A DNA stretch of 57,379 nucleotides from Lichenifustis flavocetrariae (GTDB taxonomy: Bacteria; Pseudomonadota; Alphaproteobacteria; Rhizobiales; Beijerinckiaceae), in assembly GCF_026130545.1 (NCBI RefSeq), contig NZ_JAMOIM010000030.1:1-57379 (forward strand), read 5' to 3'. This document shows, piece by piece, positions 1 through 8,584 of the stretch (positions within the stretch are counted from its first letter, which is position 1; every line of letters starts with the position of its first letter). A program made the position numbers and the translations under genes. The notes below the pieces were generated by a model. It was not told where the DNA came from, did no database searches, and worked only from the letters and a program-made list of their open reading frames with translations.

Positions 1-2
1 CC

Positions 3-104
3 TTGCGGGGCCTGGCCGTCGACGCGGCCTACCTGCGGAGCCTGCTGGACACGATCGAGGGGTCCGTGATCCTCGTTGCACCGCACCAGGACGTGGGCTC
101 CTAA
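3..104 (+). pseudogene. alpha/beta-hydrolase fragment (left edge)
   Basis: An open frame enters from the left edge and ends at a TAA at 102-104. Its last 20 or so residues (AYLRSLLDTIEG followed by VILVA) match the helix and strand that lead into the nucleophile elbow of alpha/beta hydrolases. At the point where the conserved G-x-S-x-G elbow should follow, the protein instead reads PHQDVGS and stops, so the catalytic core is missing. I read this as the truncated 5' part of a hydrolase gene joined to foreign sequence. The rest lies outside the window. Confidence 0.4.
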
Positions 105-191
105 TCGGCTCCGTTCGTGCATGGAGGCCTTGGCCTCGCGGCCCTGGCGCGGCGGCGGCATCTGACAATGCCGCGCAACTCGGGCTCCTCT

Positions 192-284
192 TACCAGGGT
201 GGCTTCCTTTTCCAGGAATGCCTCAACTTCCGCCTCCTTTCCTGGTTTGGCCTTCAACTCAACGAGCAAAGCGAACTTGACCAT
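192..284 (-). pseudogene. ABM-family (antibiotic biosynthesis monooxygenase / quinol monooxygenase) N-terminal fragment
   Basis: The ATG at 284 is preceded by a purine-rich AGAGGGAAAATC. It opens a frame beginning MVKFALLVELKAKPG and continuing through KEAEVEAFLEKEATLVR, which is the characteristic first strand and helix of small ABM-fold dimers. After about residue 31 the sequence no longer resembles the family, although the frame stays open to the window edge. A normal family member is about 95-105 residues. The fragment is probably a gene cut by the same rearrangement that truncated the neighbouring hydrolase. Confidence 0.45.
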
Positions 285-434
285 CTGATTTTCCCTCTCT
301 TGGATACTCAGCGAGTGTGGTCGGCGCCGCAGATCTGCGGCGATTTCGAATCCAGAGCGCACGACATCTGGATGATCCTTCAGTCGGTATCCGACCGCGG
401 GCCGCATCTGCGGGCCGCAGCGGTCGAGGCGCCG

Positions 435-1424
435 TTACATCGCCAGCTCGGAGTCCTTGATATTGGCGAAGGGGCCCAGGATCGATGGGTCGAAATCCTT
501 GAGGACGCCTCGCTCGGACAAGCGCCGAGGCAAGTCGGATTCGCCAGCGCTCCGCAGCCGATGGTGACGATGTCGGCGCCGTCGTCCAGCGCGGCCACCG
601 CCCGCTCGACGTCGTGCAGGACGCCGTTGGCGAAGATCGCCGCCTTGGGCGCGTAGCGCTTGGCGAGGCGCATCAAGGAGGGGCCGCCCTCGGCGAAGGC
701 GGGCTTCCAAGCCTCATGCTCAGTCACGTGGATGAAGTCCGCACCGGCGTCCGCGAGGCTGCCGAAGATGATCTCCGCGTCGCGCTCCGCATCGGCCCAC
801 TTGTGATCGTGGTCGTTCACCTTCCCCTGGGGAATGCGGACGCCCACCGGTACCTTGACGCCGACCCTGGCGCGCACCGCCTTGAAGGTTTCGAGGATCA
901 AGCGCACGCGGTTCCCGGTGGCGCCGCCCCATCGATCCGCCCTCGCGTTGGCGTAGTCGGTCAGGAATTGGTCGAGGAGATACCCATTGGCCCCGTGGAT
1001 TTCGACGGCGTCGAACCCGGCCACCTCGATCGCGCGCCCCGCCGACGCGGCGAAGCCGTCAATGGCATCGGCGATCTGCGCCTCCGTTATTTCGGCGGGC
1101 AGAACATAGCGGTCCTTGCCGTGGTAGAATGCCATCTGTTCGCCCTTCGGCTGGACCGGGGACGGCCCAACCGTGGTCCCTCGGAAGCGATTGCCCTGGC
1201 TGAGCGCGCCGGCGTGCATCAACTGGGCGATCGCGAGCGCGCCGTGCGCCTTGATGGCGCGGACGACCGGCTTCCAGGCATTGGCCTGCGCCTCGTCTGT
1301 CAAGCCGGGCTGATGGACGTAGCCCTGCGAGAACGCCTGGTCGGTGTAGATGCCTTCGGTGATGACCGTCCCGAAGCCGCCCCGCGCGAAGCGCTCGTAG
1401 TAGCGGGTCATCGTCTCGGTTGTA
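435..1424 (-). pseudogene. Old Yellow Enzyme-type NADH:flavin oxidoreductase, 5'-truncated and frameshifted
   Basis: The frame contains the OYE TIM-barrel signatures: QLMHAGALSQGN, the FDAVEIHGANGYLLDQFL active-site stretch, NRVRLILE, and FANGVLHD near the flavin phosphate. The usual first 35-40 residues of the barrel (L-F-P, PNRIVMAPM) are absent, and the homology begins directly at TRYYERFARGGFG. Near 540 the frame shifts by one. The true C-terminus, DLPRRLSERGVLKDFDPSILG and on to the stop at 435, continues in another minus frame. With the head missing and the tail out of frame, the gene is very likely inactive. It would have reduced enones or similar acceptors. Confidence 0.75.
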
Positions 1425-1673
1425 GATGACGACATCGGGTGCCGAGACCTTTCGCTCCATATCGAGGAAAAGCTGTGCCATCTGGTCCGGTAGCGCGGCG
1501 TCTACCGCAAAAGCCGTGGCGCCCGTTTCCTGCGCCAGCGCCTGCAGCTTATCAGCATTGCGAGCCGCCAGCCCAACTCGTAGGCCACGCTCCGATAAGC
1601 GCCGCGCCAGCGAAGCGCTAATTCCCGGCCCGGCGCCGATGATCAGGGCAGTGCGATAAGGCAAATCGGACAT
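1419..1673 (-). pseudogene. SDR-family N-terminal stub fused to the OYE remnant
   Basis: Starting at the ATG at 1673, the first 85 residues form an SDR Rossmann half: IIGAGPGISASLARRL dinucleotide motif, LAARNADKL after strand 2, and the strand-4 segment PDVVIYN. The frame then runs directly into out-of-frame OYE sequence, so the catalytic Ser/Tyr/Lys half is missing. This looks like one deletion that removed the 3' two thirds of the SDR gene and the 5' end of the OYE gene. The two genes were presumably neighbours on the same strand. Confidence 0.6.
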
Positions 1674-1775
1674 GGCAGTCTCCTACGCCATGCGAAGAGG
1701 TACTTACAGGGTTCGGAATAAGTCATGGCGACCGGCACCCGCCGAACGCCGTAAGACGTGAACGGGGTCGGGACG

Positions 1776-2675
1776 TCAGGCAACTCCCCGCAGTCGCCGG
1801 ACAAAGGCAGCAATGTTTGGCGCTACGGTTTCAGGATCGTCTTCCGGAATGAAGTGTGCACCCTTGACCTGAACCTCTTCCTGATTGGCGAAGGTTCGGC
1901 AAAACGCGACCTGCTTCGGATTTTGGTCGATGATCCCCGGAGTTGCGTGGAAATAGAGTTTTGGTACGGGGGTCGTCGCCAACCACTGCGAGTATTCGCT
2001 GACAGCTTTGACCACGTCGGCCGGCTCGCCCGCGATGGGAAGCTGGCGCGGCCAGGTGAGTGTAGGCCGCCGATCTTCGCCGGGGTTCAGGAAAGGACGG
2101 CGGTATTCCGTCTTCACGACATCGGAGAGTTGCCGGCCCAGTCCCAGAAGCAACTGCTCCACAAAGACATTGTCTTGCAGGACCATCGTGTCGCCGGCGG
2201 GAGAACGCAGAGCCTGGAACGAGGGTCGGATGGCTTCGCTGAAGTCACTCCACTCGAGCGGCATCACGATCGATTCCATGTAGGCAATGCCCTGAACTCG
2301 ATCGGAGTGCTTGCTTGCATAGTCGAAGGCGAGCGCAGAACCCCAGTCGTGGATGACGAATATGATGTTGTCGCCTAGATCGAGCTTGTCCCACAACGCG
2401 TGAATGTAACTGCGCTGTTCGTCGAAGCTGTAACTGTCCGGCCCAGAATTCGGCAGCTTGTCCGAATCTCCCTGGCCAACCAGATCGGCGGCAATCAGCC
2501 GTCCCATGCCCTGGACGGCCGGCATGATGTTGCGCCAGAGATAGGACGAAGTTGGGTTGCCGTGCGAAAACACAATGGCATCGCCCTCGCCCTCGTCGAT
2601 GTAGGCCATGCGTTGACCATTGAAGGTCATGAATTTCTTCTCGGCGAAGGCGGCGTCAGTCAGTTTCATCGTCAT
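1776..2675 (-). CDS. haloalkane dehalogenase, LinB/DhaA-like (HLD-II)
   Basis: This 299-residue alpha/beta hydrolase hydrolyses carbon-halogen bonds of haloalkanes to alcohol plus halide in the cytoplasm. It carries the complete HLD-II apparatus. HGNPTSSYLWRN supplies the oxyanion and halide-binding Asn40. The nucleophile elbow VIHDWGSALA supplies Asp110 and halide-binding Trp111. The acid is Glu134 in AYMES, and the base is His274 in KGAHFIPED. The overall pattern, including GIAYMESIVMPLEW, is close to the lindane dehalogenase LinB. An AAGGA lies only 2 nt before this ATG but 7 nt before a second ATG at 2669, which may be the real start. Neighbours are oxidoreductases that could process the alcohol product, but the physiological substrate cannot be read from the sequence. 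Confidence 0.9.
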   Translation of the reverse strand: MTMKLTDAAFAEKKFMTFNGQRMAYIDEGEGDAIVFSHGNPTSSYLWRNIMPAVQGMGRLIAADLVGQGDSDKLPNSGPDSYSFDEQRSYIHALWDKLDLGDNIIFVIHDWGSALAFDYASKHSDRVQGIAYMESIVMPLEWSDFSEAIRPSFQALRSPAGDTMVLQDNVFVEQLLLGLGRQLSDVVKTEYRRPFLNPGEDRRPTLTWPRQLPIAGEPADVVKAVSEYSQWLATTPVPKLYFHATPGIIDQNPKQVAFCRTFANQEEVQVKGAHFIPEDDPETVAPNIAAFVRRLRGVA

Positions 2676-2706
2676 ATCCTTATACTAAAAATACTTCGGC
2701 ATCGTT

Positions 2707-3726
2707 CTAGTTAATCCGGATGATAACTTTTCCAAAGGTTGCTGCGTCCTGGAGCTTAGCCAACGCATGTTTTGCGTTCTCAAAGTCGAATACATCTGAA
2801 ACTACAGGCTTTAATTTTATCGCATTTATCGTGCGTGCCATGACTTCTGCGGTTTGCACAGACCCGACCCCGGATCCTTGAAGCCGAATCTTATTGAAGA
2901 GGATCGGCGAGGTATCGATCGGATCGTTGAAGCCGGTGAGAAGTCCGATCAGGTTTACGAGTCCCCCGGATCGGACGGATCGGAGCGACTTCGGCAGCGT
3001 GCCGGTTCCGCCAACTTCGATGACCTGATCGACGCCCTGGCCGTTCGTTAGTCGCAGGACTTCCTGCTCCCAGTTTGGGGTGTGTTTATAGTTGACGACG
3101 TCGGAGACACCCAAAGCCCGGAGCCGCTCCGCCTTGGCCTGGCTTGAGGTGGTTGCGATTACGCGGAATCCGCTGGCTTGTGCGAGTTGAATCGCGAACA
3201 GCGAGACGCCGCCGGTTCCCAGCGTCAGCACGGTTGCGCCGGGGGTCATGCGGCCTCCGGACTCCATCACCGCGTTCCAAGCTGTAAGAGCAGCAACCGG
3301 AAGAGTTGACGCTTCCTCGTAGCTGAGGTGATCCGGGACGCGAACCACCCCGGATTCCGAGAGCGTAACGAGTTCAGCCAGCATGCCGTCGAGCGGCCCG
3401 CCCAGGGCATGAAGCTCAGCATCGGCAGGGAATTGCCCATGAGGCCATTGCTGGTAGTAGGACCCGAAAACGCGGTCGCCAACGTTCCAACGCGTCACAC
3501 CCGCGCCCACCGCAACGATCTCTCCCGCTCCATCGGAAACCGGGATCGCGTTCTGCTTTGGGGGAATGGGAAAGTATCCACCCATCACCATCAGATCTCG
3601 AGTGTTTAATGATACGGCTTTGACTCTAATCGAGACCTGGCCGGGACCGGGCGTGGGATCGGGGAGATCAACCCGGCTCCAGCTGTCCAGACCTTTGCCA
3701 GTTTCGATGATATTGAAGGCTTTCAT
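2707..3726 (-). CDS. zinc-less MDR-family NAD(P)H-dependent oxidoreductase (quinone oxidoreductase-like)
   Basis: This is a 339-residue medium-chain dehydrogenase/reductase. It has the GroES-like half (GPGQVSIRVKAVSLNTRDLM, ending in VSDGAGEIVAVG) and a Rossmann half with the nucleotide-binding GTGGVSLFAIQLA. The catalytic and structural zinc cysteines of true alcohol dehydrogenases are absent, so it belongs with the zinc-independent reductases that act on enones or quinones. The chosen ATG at 3726 gives the normal MKAFNIIETGKG start and has AAAGGA 8 nt upstream. A longer frame begins at 3783 without support. It lies 31 bp downstream of the tandem SDR pair's strand-mates and just upstream of the dehalogenase, so the block may be one detoxification operon. 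Confidence 0.85.
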   Translation of the reverse strand: MKAFNIIETGKGLDSWSRVDLPDPTPGPGQVSIRVKAVSLNTRDLMVMGGYFPIPPKQNAIPVSDGAGEIVAVGAGVTRWNVGDRVFGSYYQQWPHGQFPADAELHALGGPLDGMLAELVTLSESGVVRVPDHLSYEEASTLPVAALTAWNAVMESGGRMTPGATVLTLGTGGVSLFAIQLAQASGFRVIATTSSQAKAERLRALGVSDVVNYKHTPNWEQEVLRLTNGQGVDQVIEVGGTGTLPKSLRSVRSGGLVNLIGLLTGFNDPIDTSPILFNKIRLQGSGVGSVQTAEVMARTINAIKLKPVVSDVFDFENAKHALAKLQDAATFGKVIIRIN

Positions 3727-3814
3727 TATATCAGTCCTTTTTTGCTTCGGCGTCTTTCGCCCGGAGGTGGGACGCCCGATCAAGTGGGGTGGGTTCGAGG
3801 TGGTATGTGTCGCG

Positions 3815-4561
3815 TCAGAATTGCGACTGACCGCCGTCGACCGGAAGCTCGGCGCCGGTCGTGTAGGTCGCCTCGAAGGCGAGGAAGAGGACCGCCTTGG
3901 CGACTTCCTCGGACGTGCCCAAGCGTTTCATCGGGTTCGCTTCGCTCATCTGCCCGGTGAGCTGGGCTGCCATTTCCTTGTCAGGAAACGACTTGCCCCA
4001 GCTTGGCGTGTCGATCGGGCCAGGTGACACCGCATTGACGCGGACGCCCTGAGGCGCCAGTTCGACGGCGAACGCCCTGGCGAAAGAACGCAGCGCGGCC
4101 TTGGTCGCTCCAGAAGCGGCCAGCATCGGCATTCCCTTGACGTTCGAGATCGCGGTCGTGAGGACGACCGAACCGCCCCGGTTGATGAACGGCGCCAGCT
4201 TTTGGACGGCGAAGAACGACCCCTTTGTGTTCACGTCAAACACTTCATCATACATCGCCTCGCTGGTGTGTTCGAAAGGCGCGAAGACCCCGACTCCGGC
4301 GTTGACGAAGAGCAGGTCGAACGTTTCGAACTCGGCCGTGGCCCGAGCGGCGAGGGCGTCGATGTCAGCCAATGATCCGGCATCGCTCGAAAGCGCCAGT
4401 GCGCCGTCACCCAGCTCTTTCTGCGCGTTCTCAAGGCTGCTCGGCGAGCGCCCGGTCACCAGAACGCGCGCTCCGCCATCGACCAGCATCTTCGCTGTCG
4501 TCAGCCCGATGCCGCTGGTGCCGCCGATGATGACGACCTTCTTGTCTTTGTACCGGTCCAT
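3815..4561 (-). CDS. SDR-family oxidoreductase with catalytic Tyr replaced by Ser
   Basis: This 248-residue short-chain dehydrogenase has a classical GGTSGIGLTTAK cofactor loop (residues 13-24), NAG at 87-89, the structural Asn at 111, and a C-terminal VDGG. Alignment with its tandem neighbour places Ser150 exactly where the catalytic Tyr of the Y-x-x-x-K motif belongs, with Lys154 kept. The codon is TCT, one base from TAT. The usual catalytic Ser of strand 5 also reads Ala137 in TTAIS. A GAGGAGAG ribosome site precedes the ATG. The frame is otherwise intact, so the protein may have lost redox activity or gained another role. The substrate is unknown. Confidence 0.85.
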   Translation of the reverse strand: MDRYKDKKVVIIGGTSGIGLTTAKMLVDGGARVLVTGRSPSSLENAQKELGDGALALSSDAGSLADIDALAARATAEFETFDLLFVNAGVGVFAPFEHTSEAMYDEVFDVNTKGSFFAVQKLAPFINRGGSVVLTTAISNVKGMPMLAASGATKAALRSFARAFAVELAPQGVRVNAVSPGPIDTPSWGKSFPDKEMAAQLTGQMSEANPMKRLGTSEEVAKAVLFLAFEATYTTGAELPVDGGQSQF

Positions 4562-4633
4562 GAATTCTCTCCTCGCGACGCCAAGGTCGCCGAGCGATGT
4601 CGATGCGTGGGACGAGATTGGTGGTGGGGGCCT

Positions 4634-5380
4634 TCAGATCTGCGACAGACCGCCGTCGACGGGAAATTCGGCGCCGGTCGTGTAGGTCGCGTCGAAGGCG
4701 AGGAAGAGGACGGCCTTGCCGACTTCCTCCGATGTCCCGATCCGCTTTAGCGGACTCATCTCGCTGAACTGCCCGACGACGTGGGCGGCCATGTCCTTGT
4801 CGGGAAGCGCTTTGCCGATGAGCGGCGTCTCAATGGGGCCGGGCGACACCGCGTTGACGCGAATCCCCTGCGAAGCCAGCTCAACGGCAAACGTCCGAGC
4901 AAAGGATCGCATCGCGGCCTTGGCCCCGCCATAGGAGGCAAGGAGAGGCATGCCCTTGACGTTGGCGATCGCGGTCGTGAAGACAACGGAACCTCCCCGC
5001 TTGATCAACGGCGCGAGCTTTTGAACCGCGAAGAACGGTCCCTTTGCGTTCAGGTTGAACACCTCGTCATAGGTCGCCTCGGTCACGGACTCGATCGGGG
5101 CGAAGAGGCTGTAGCCGGCGTTGACGAAGAGAAAGTCGTAGGTGCCGAATTCGGCCCTCACCCGAGTGGCGAGGGCGTCGAGGTCGGTCAGTGAGCGTGC
5201 GTCGCTCTGAACTGCGATGCCGTTTTCTCCGAGCTCGCTTCGCGTTGAGTCCAGGTTGGCTTGCGAGCGACCCGTCACCATTACGCGCGCGCCTCCGTCG
5301 ACGAGCATTTTCGCCGTCGTTAGTCCGATGCCGCTGGTGCCGCCGATGATGACAGCCTTTTTACCGTCGTAGCGAGTCAT
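4634..5380 (-). CDS. SDR-family oxidoreductase (tandem paralogue)
   Basis: This 248-residue short-chain dehydrogenase is clearly a tandem duplicate of the gene just downstream, with the same length and collinear motifs throughout. It keeps catalytic Tyr150 and Lys154 (SYGGAK) but also has Ala137 in place of the usual strand-5 Ser. The cofactor motif is GGTSGIGLTTAK. The start at 5380 follows a strong AAGGAGA site 8 nt upstream; the frame's earlier ATG at 5404 has no such site. It is first in the leftward block and divergent from a TetR gene 381 bp away, which is a common arrangement for a TetR-controlled reductase. Confidence 0.88.
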   Translation of the reverse strand: MTRYDGKKAVIIGGTSGIGLTTAKMLVDGGARVMVTGRSQANLDSTRSELGENGIAVQSDARSLTDLDALATRVRAEFGTYDFLFVNAGYSLFAPIESVTEATYDEVFNLNAKGPFFAVQKLAPLIKRGGSVVFTTAIANVKGMPLLASYGGAKAAMRSFARTFAVELASQGIRVNAVSPGPIETPLIGKALPDKDMAAHVVGQFSEMSPLKRIGTSEEVGKAVLFLAFDATYTTGAEFPVDGGLSQI

Positions 5381-5761
5381 ACGAAGTCTCCTTGTGGGCG
5401 CCATCGCCGTCTGGTAATTTTCTAACTGTTTTGTATATAAATAGGCGGCACAGGGTGGTCAAGCCATTTTCGTACTGGTTATTCATTTATTGTATGTGAG
5501 CCGCGGAGGGCTTGGTAGCTCTGACGTCGCGCGCTCACTCAAGGCGCCACGCTCAACTCGCCCGGATTGAGCCGCCCACGATAAGTACAGTCGAAACTTT
5601 GCGAATTGCGTTCTAACCCTCAGCGATGACCACGATCGCATGTTGACCAGCCTCTCTGTGGGGAAGGGAACGACCGGGTCAGGAGTTCACAAAGTCGTGC
5701 AGACTTGCCAATTGCCAACCGTTTAGTTATATAATCAGTAGTTGATGATGACGAAGGATAT
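5381..5761. promoter_or_regulatory. AT-rich divergent promoter region between SDR operon and tetR
   Basis: This 381-bp gap is markedly AT-richer than its flanks, for example at 5430-5500 and 5718-5760. For the rightward tetR gene there is a TATAAT at 5730-5735 with TTGCCA at 5705-5710, spaced 19 nt, which is slightly long. A GAAGGA ribosome site precedes the ATG at 5762. The SDR side shows TATATAAATA near 5435-5445. I could not identify a clean dyad as the TetR operator. Confidence 0.35.
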
Positions 5762-6403
5762 ATGAACCTCATGGTACAGATCGCCCCCAGATCGCGCGGT
5801 CGGCCGCGCAGCTTCAATGAGGAGCAGGCGTTGGACAACGCCATCCAGATCTTCCGGTCCAAGGGCTATGACGGCGTGACGATCGACGATCTCGTCGCCG
5901 GGATGGGCGTGGGAAGACCGAGCCTCTATTCGATCTTTGGGGACAAGCGGACGATATTCCTGCGCGGCCTCAGGGCGTACGCTGAGAAATACGGCGCTCT
6001 TGCTGCGAAAGCCCTCTTCTCTCCGCAGACCCTTCATGCCTCGCTCACCGGCTTTTTGAGAAACGCCGTAGAAAATGCGACCGAGGAGGGATCCGCGCCG
6101 GGGTGCCTGCTCGGGTGCGTCGCGCCGCTGGTGAACGATGCGGAGGTCCGGCAGTTCGTGCAGGACGTCGCGGCGGCCGCCACGGCGCAAGTAGAACGCC
6201 GCTTCCGCGATGGAATCAGCGCGGGAGAAGTGCCGTCTGACTTCCCGGCATCCGCGCGCGCGAGCCAGGTCATGGACATTGCCCGCGGCCTGACCATGCG
6301 TGCGCAAATGGGCGCGCCCCGCAAGACGCTTCTTAGAGACGTCGACAACGCGGCGGATCTGATCCTCCCGCCGCGGCGTGAAACGGCCGCACTGGAAAGT
6401 TGA
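5762..6403 (+). CDS. TetR/AcrR-family transcriptional regulator
   Basis: This 213-residue regulator has an N-terminal helix-turn-helix: GRPRSFNEEQALDNAIQIF, then VTIDDLVAGMGVGRPSLYSIF and GDKRTIFL. A C-terminal ligand-binding domain follows and includes the APGCLLGC segment typical of the AcrR/YcdC-like subgroup that governs reductase and dehydrogenase genes. It is transcribed away from the tandem SDRs, and by position it most likely represses that leftward block and itself. An internal ATG at 5771 is an alternative start. The ligand is unknown but could be a reactive aldehyde, quinone or halogenated compound, given the neighbours. Confidence 0.88.
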   Translation: MNLMVQIAPRSRGRPRSFNEEQALDNAIQIFRSKGYDGVTIDDLVAGMGVGRPSLYSIFGDKRTIFLRGLRAYAEKYGALAAKALFSPQTLHASLTGFLRNAVENATEEGSAPGCLLGCVAPLVNDAEVRQFVQDVAAAATAQVERRFRDGISAGEVPSDFPASARASQVMDIARGLTMRAQMGAPRKTLLRDVDNAADLILPPRRETAALES

Positions 6404-6656
6404 CGCTGAATGCCGGGGACGTCGAACAGACTGCTGGCGGCGTTTGGCGCGCGGTGACCACCCGCTCCAATCACACCTCCGGCGCCTGGAAGCGCCGAAG
6501 ATCCAAGCGTCTCGATTCCTGAGGACGTACAATGTCCGCTTGGGGCACAAGGCGGCGATGAAGGGGATGCAGTCCGACGGGACAGCATCACTCTTCACAC
6601 GGTGGTCGGCGTCTCATCAGATTTCTTTCTCGCGAGATCATCATTACACGGGAGCG

Positions 6657-6747
6657 TTGACATTCTGTAGCGGACGAGACACTATAATTATAGAGTGGTA
6701 GCTACATTATGCAATAGTGATCAGCCATCGAGAGAGGCGAAAATCCC
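6657..6747 (+). promoter_or_regulatory. promoter with 12-bp palindrome upstream of the persulfide/sulfide operon
   Basis: TTGACA lies at 6657-6662, and TATAAT at 6683-6688 sits within the perfect dyad CTATAATTATAG at 6682-6693. A repressor bound to the dyad would cover the -10 element. The 20-nt spacer is longer than optimal. Operons of this gene content are usually controlled by BigR/SqrR-type ArsR persulfide sensors, but no ArsR gene lies in the window. The rest of the 344-bp gap from 6404 shows nothing recognisable. Confidence 0.4.
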
Positions 6748-7674
6748 GTGTCCGATGCCCATATCTCCCGAGCGTCAGCGTTGGTCAGCGGGGTCCAAGC
6801 TGGGCGGGGGGCAGCGCCGATCGTCAGAAGCTTCTTCGACGAGCCCACCAATACGGCGTCCTACGTCGTCCATGATCCGGCGACTCGGTCGGCCGCCATC
6901 ATCGATAGCGTGCTGGATCTCGACATCGCGTCGGGGCGGATCTCGCATAAATCCGCGGACAAGATCATCTCCTATGTCAAGGCTGAGGGTCTGACCGTGG
7001 CCTGGGTTTTGGAGACTCACGCTCACGCCGATCACCTTACCGCCGCCCCCTACCTGAAGGCGGAACTCGGCGGTGAATTGGCGATTGGTCGCGAAATCAT
7101 CCGCGTTCAAAATGTCTTCGGCAAAATCTTTAATGTCGGGACAGAGTTTGCGCGCGACGGGTCTGAGTTCGATCGGCTGTTTGAGGATGGCGACAGCTTC
7201 GCGATTGGAAATATTCAGGCCATGGCCCTGCATGTCCCGGGGCATACCCCAGCCGATTTGGCCTATGTCATCGGCGACGTGGTGTTCACCGGCGACACTT
7301 TATTTATGCCGGACTACGGCACCGCGCGGGCTGACTTCCCCGGTGGCGACTCCCGCCAGCTCTTCCGTTCCATTCGAAGGCTCTTGAGCCTGCCGCCCGA
7401 GACGCGGCTCTTTCTCTGTCACGACTACAAGGCTGTCGGGCGCGAGCAGTTCGTCTGGGAGACAACTGTTGGCGCGGAACGATCCAGCAATGTCCACGTC
7501 CATGAGGGAGTCGTCGAAGATGACTTTGTGGCGATGCGTGACGCGCGCGACGCGACCTTGGGCATGCCGAAGCTGATCATCCCCTCGATCCAGGTGAACA
7601 TGCGCGGCGGCCATCTGCCGGAGCCCGAGACGAACGGCGCCCGTTTCCTGAAAATCCCGCTTGACGCGCTTTGA
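6748..7674 (+). CDS. metallo-beta-lactamase-fold persulfide dioxygenase (Blh/ETHE1-like)
   Basis: This 308-residue protein has the ETHE1/Blh metal-site pattern: HAHADH at 91-96, VPGH with His166, the TGDTLF segment with Asp183, and CHDYK with His225. In this family a mononuclear iron oxidises glutathione persulfide to sulfite, protecting cells from sulfide. The GTG start at 6748 has GAGAGAGG upstream. The stop overlaps the next start (TGATG), which suggests translational coupling with the two YeeE/YedE genes, as in bigR-type operons. Oxidative sulfide detoxification is well supported by motif and context; the exact substrate is inferred. Confidence 0.88.
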   Translation: MSDAHISRASALVSGVQAGRGAAPIVRSFFDEPTNTASYVVHDPATRSAAIIDSVLDLDIASGRISHKSADKIISYVKAEGLTVAWVLETHAHADHLTAAPYLKAELGGELAIGREIIRVQNVFGKIFNVGTEFARDGSEFDRLFEDGDSFAIGNIQAMALHVPGHTPADLAYVIGDVVFTGDTLFMPDYGTARADFPGGDSRQLFRSIRRLLSLPPETRLFLCHDYKAVGREQFVWETTVGAERSSNVHVHEGVVEDDFVAMRDARDATLGMPKLIIPSIQVNMRGGHLPEPETNGARFLKIPLDAL

Positions 7675-8117
7675 TGACTGATGTCGGCCTGACAGCGATG
7701 CCCTCGCAGGGGCTGATCGGCGGCTCGATGATCGGGCTGGCGTCAGCCCTCATGCTATTGGCGCTCGGTCGGATCGCTGGCGTCAGCGGTATGGCCGCGC
7801 GGGCGTCTCGTCTCGCCGCCGACGGCGCGCCGTGGTCCTGGGCGATGGCCTTCGTGGTGGGATTGCCGCTCGGCGCTGCGCTCATCGCAGCTGTTGTCGG
7901 ACCAGTTCAGACGCACTTTCCCAGCAGTCCGGCCATCCTGATTGTCGGTGGTCTTGTGGTCGGCTTTGGCACCCGGCTCGGCAATGGATGCACCAGCGGC
8001 CACGGCGTGTGCGGTCTATCCCGAGGGTCTCTCCGATCGATCGTGGCGACTGCGATCTTTACCGCCGCCGGCATCGCCACCGTCGGCCTCATGCATCTGC
8101 TGGGCGTCATGGCATGA
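7674..8117 (+). CDS. YeeE/YedE family membrane protein, first half-unit
   Basis: This 147-residue integral membrane protein has about four hydrophobic segments. It contains the family signature [21 protein letters not shown], whose cysteine lines the thiosulfate/sulfur path in YeeE transporters. It is half the length of full YeeE, and the complementary half is the next gene, as is usual in BigR-type operons. The ATG at 7674 overlaps the upstream TGA, and its own stop overlaps the next start (ATGA). It probably moves reduced sulfur species across the inner membrane with its partner. Confidence 0.88.
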   Translation: MTDVGLTAMPSQGLIGGSMIGLASALMLLALGRIAGVSGMAARASRLAADGAPWSWAMAFVVGLPLGAALIAAVVGPVQTHFPSSPAILIVGGLVVGFGTRLGNGCTSGHGVCGLSRGSLRSIVATAIFTAAGIATVGLMHLLGVMA

Positions 8118-8584
8118 TCCGCAACGTTCTGATCGCTCTCTTATCGGGTGCGCTCTTTGGCGCTGGCCTCGCCGTTTCGGGCATGGCAGATCCGGCGCGC
8201 GTCCGCGGCTTCCTTGATGTCTTCGGTCACTGGGATCCGACCTTGGCCTTCGTCATGGGTGGAGCGGTGGCTGTCATGGCGACGGCCTGGATGCTCAAGT
8301 CCAGGATGCAGAAGCCTCTTTCCGCTGCGGCCTTCGCAGTGCCGTCGCTGGGGTTGGTCGAAGTCCGCCTGATCATCGGTGCGGCGATCTTTGGTATCGG
8401 CTGGGGCCTGTCCGGTCTTTGTCCCGGTCCTGCGATCGCCGATCTCGCATTTGAACCGCGCTCAGCCCTGATCTTCATCGGGCCGATGCTGCTCGGAATG
8501 GCGATTCAGCGATTTGCCTTTTTGCGCGGTCGCCCTTCCGCCTGTGCCGGACAGATGCTCGCCCGATCTAGGAAACCATCATGA
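8114..8584 (+). CDS. YeeE/YedE family membrane protein, second half-unit (DUF6691-like)
   Basis: This 156-residue membrane protein begins with [20 protein letters not shown] and carries the second family signature [19 protein letters not shown], with a conserved Cys. It has four to five hydrophobic segments. It overlaps the preceding gene by ATGA (8114-8117) and the following gene by ATGA (8581-8584), so all three are likely translated together. It presumably pairs with the first half-unit to form one sulfur-species transporter. Confidence 0.87.
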   Translation: MIRNVLIALLSGALFGAGLAVSGMADPARVRGFLDVFGHWDPTLAFVMGGAVAVMATAWMLKSRMQKPLSAAAFAVPSLGLVEVRLIIGAAIFGIGWGLSGLCPGPAIADLAFEPRSALIFIGPMLLGMAIQRFAFLRGRPSACAGQMLARSRKPS

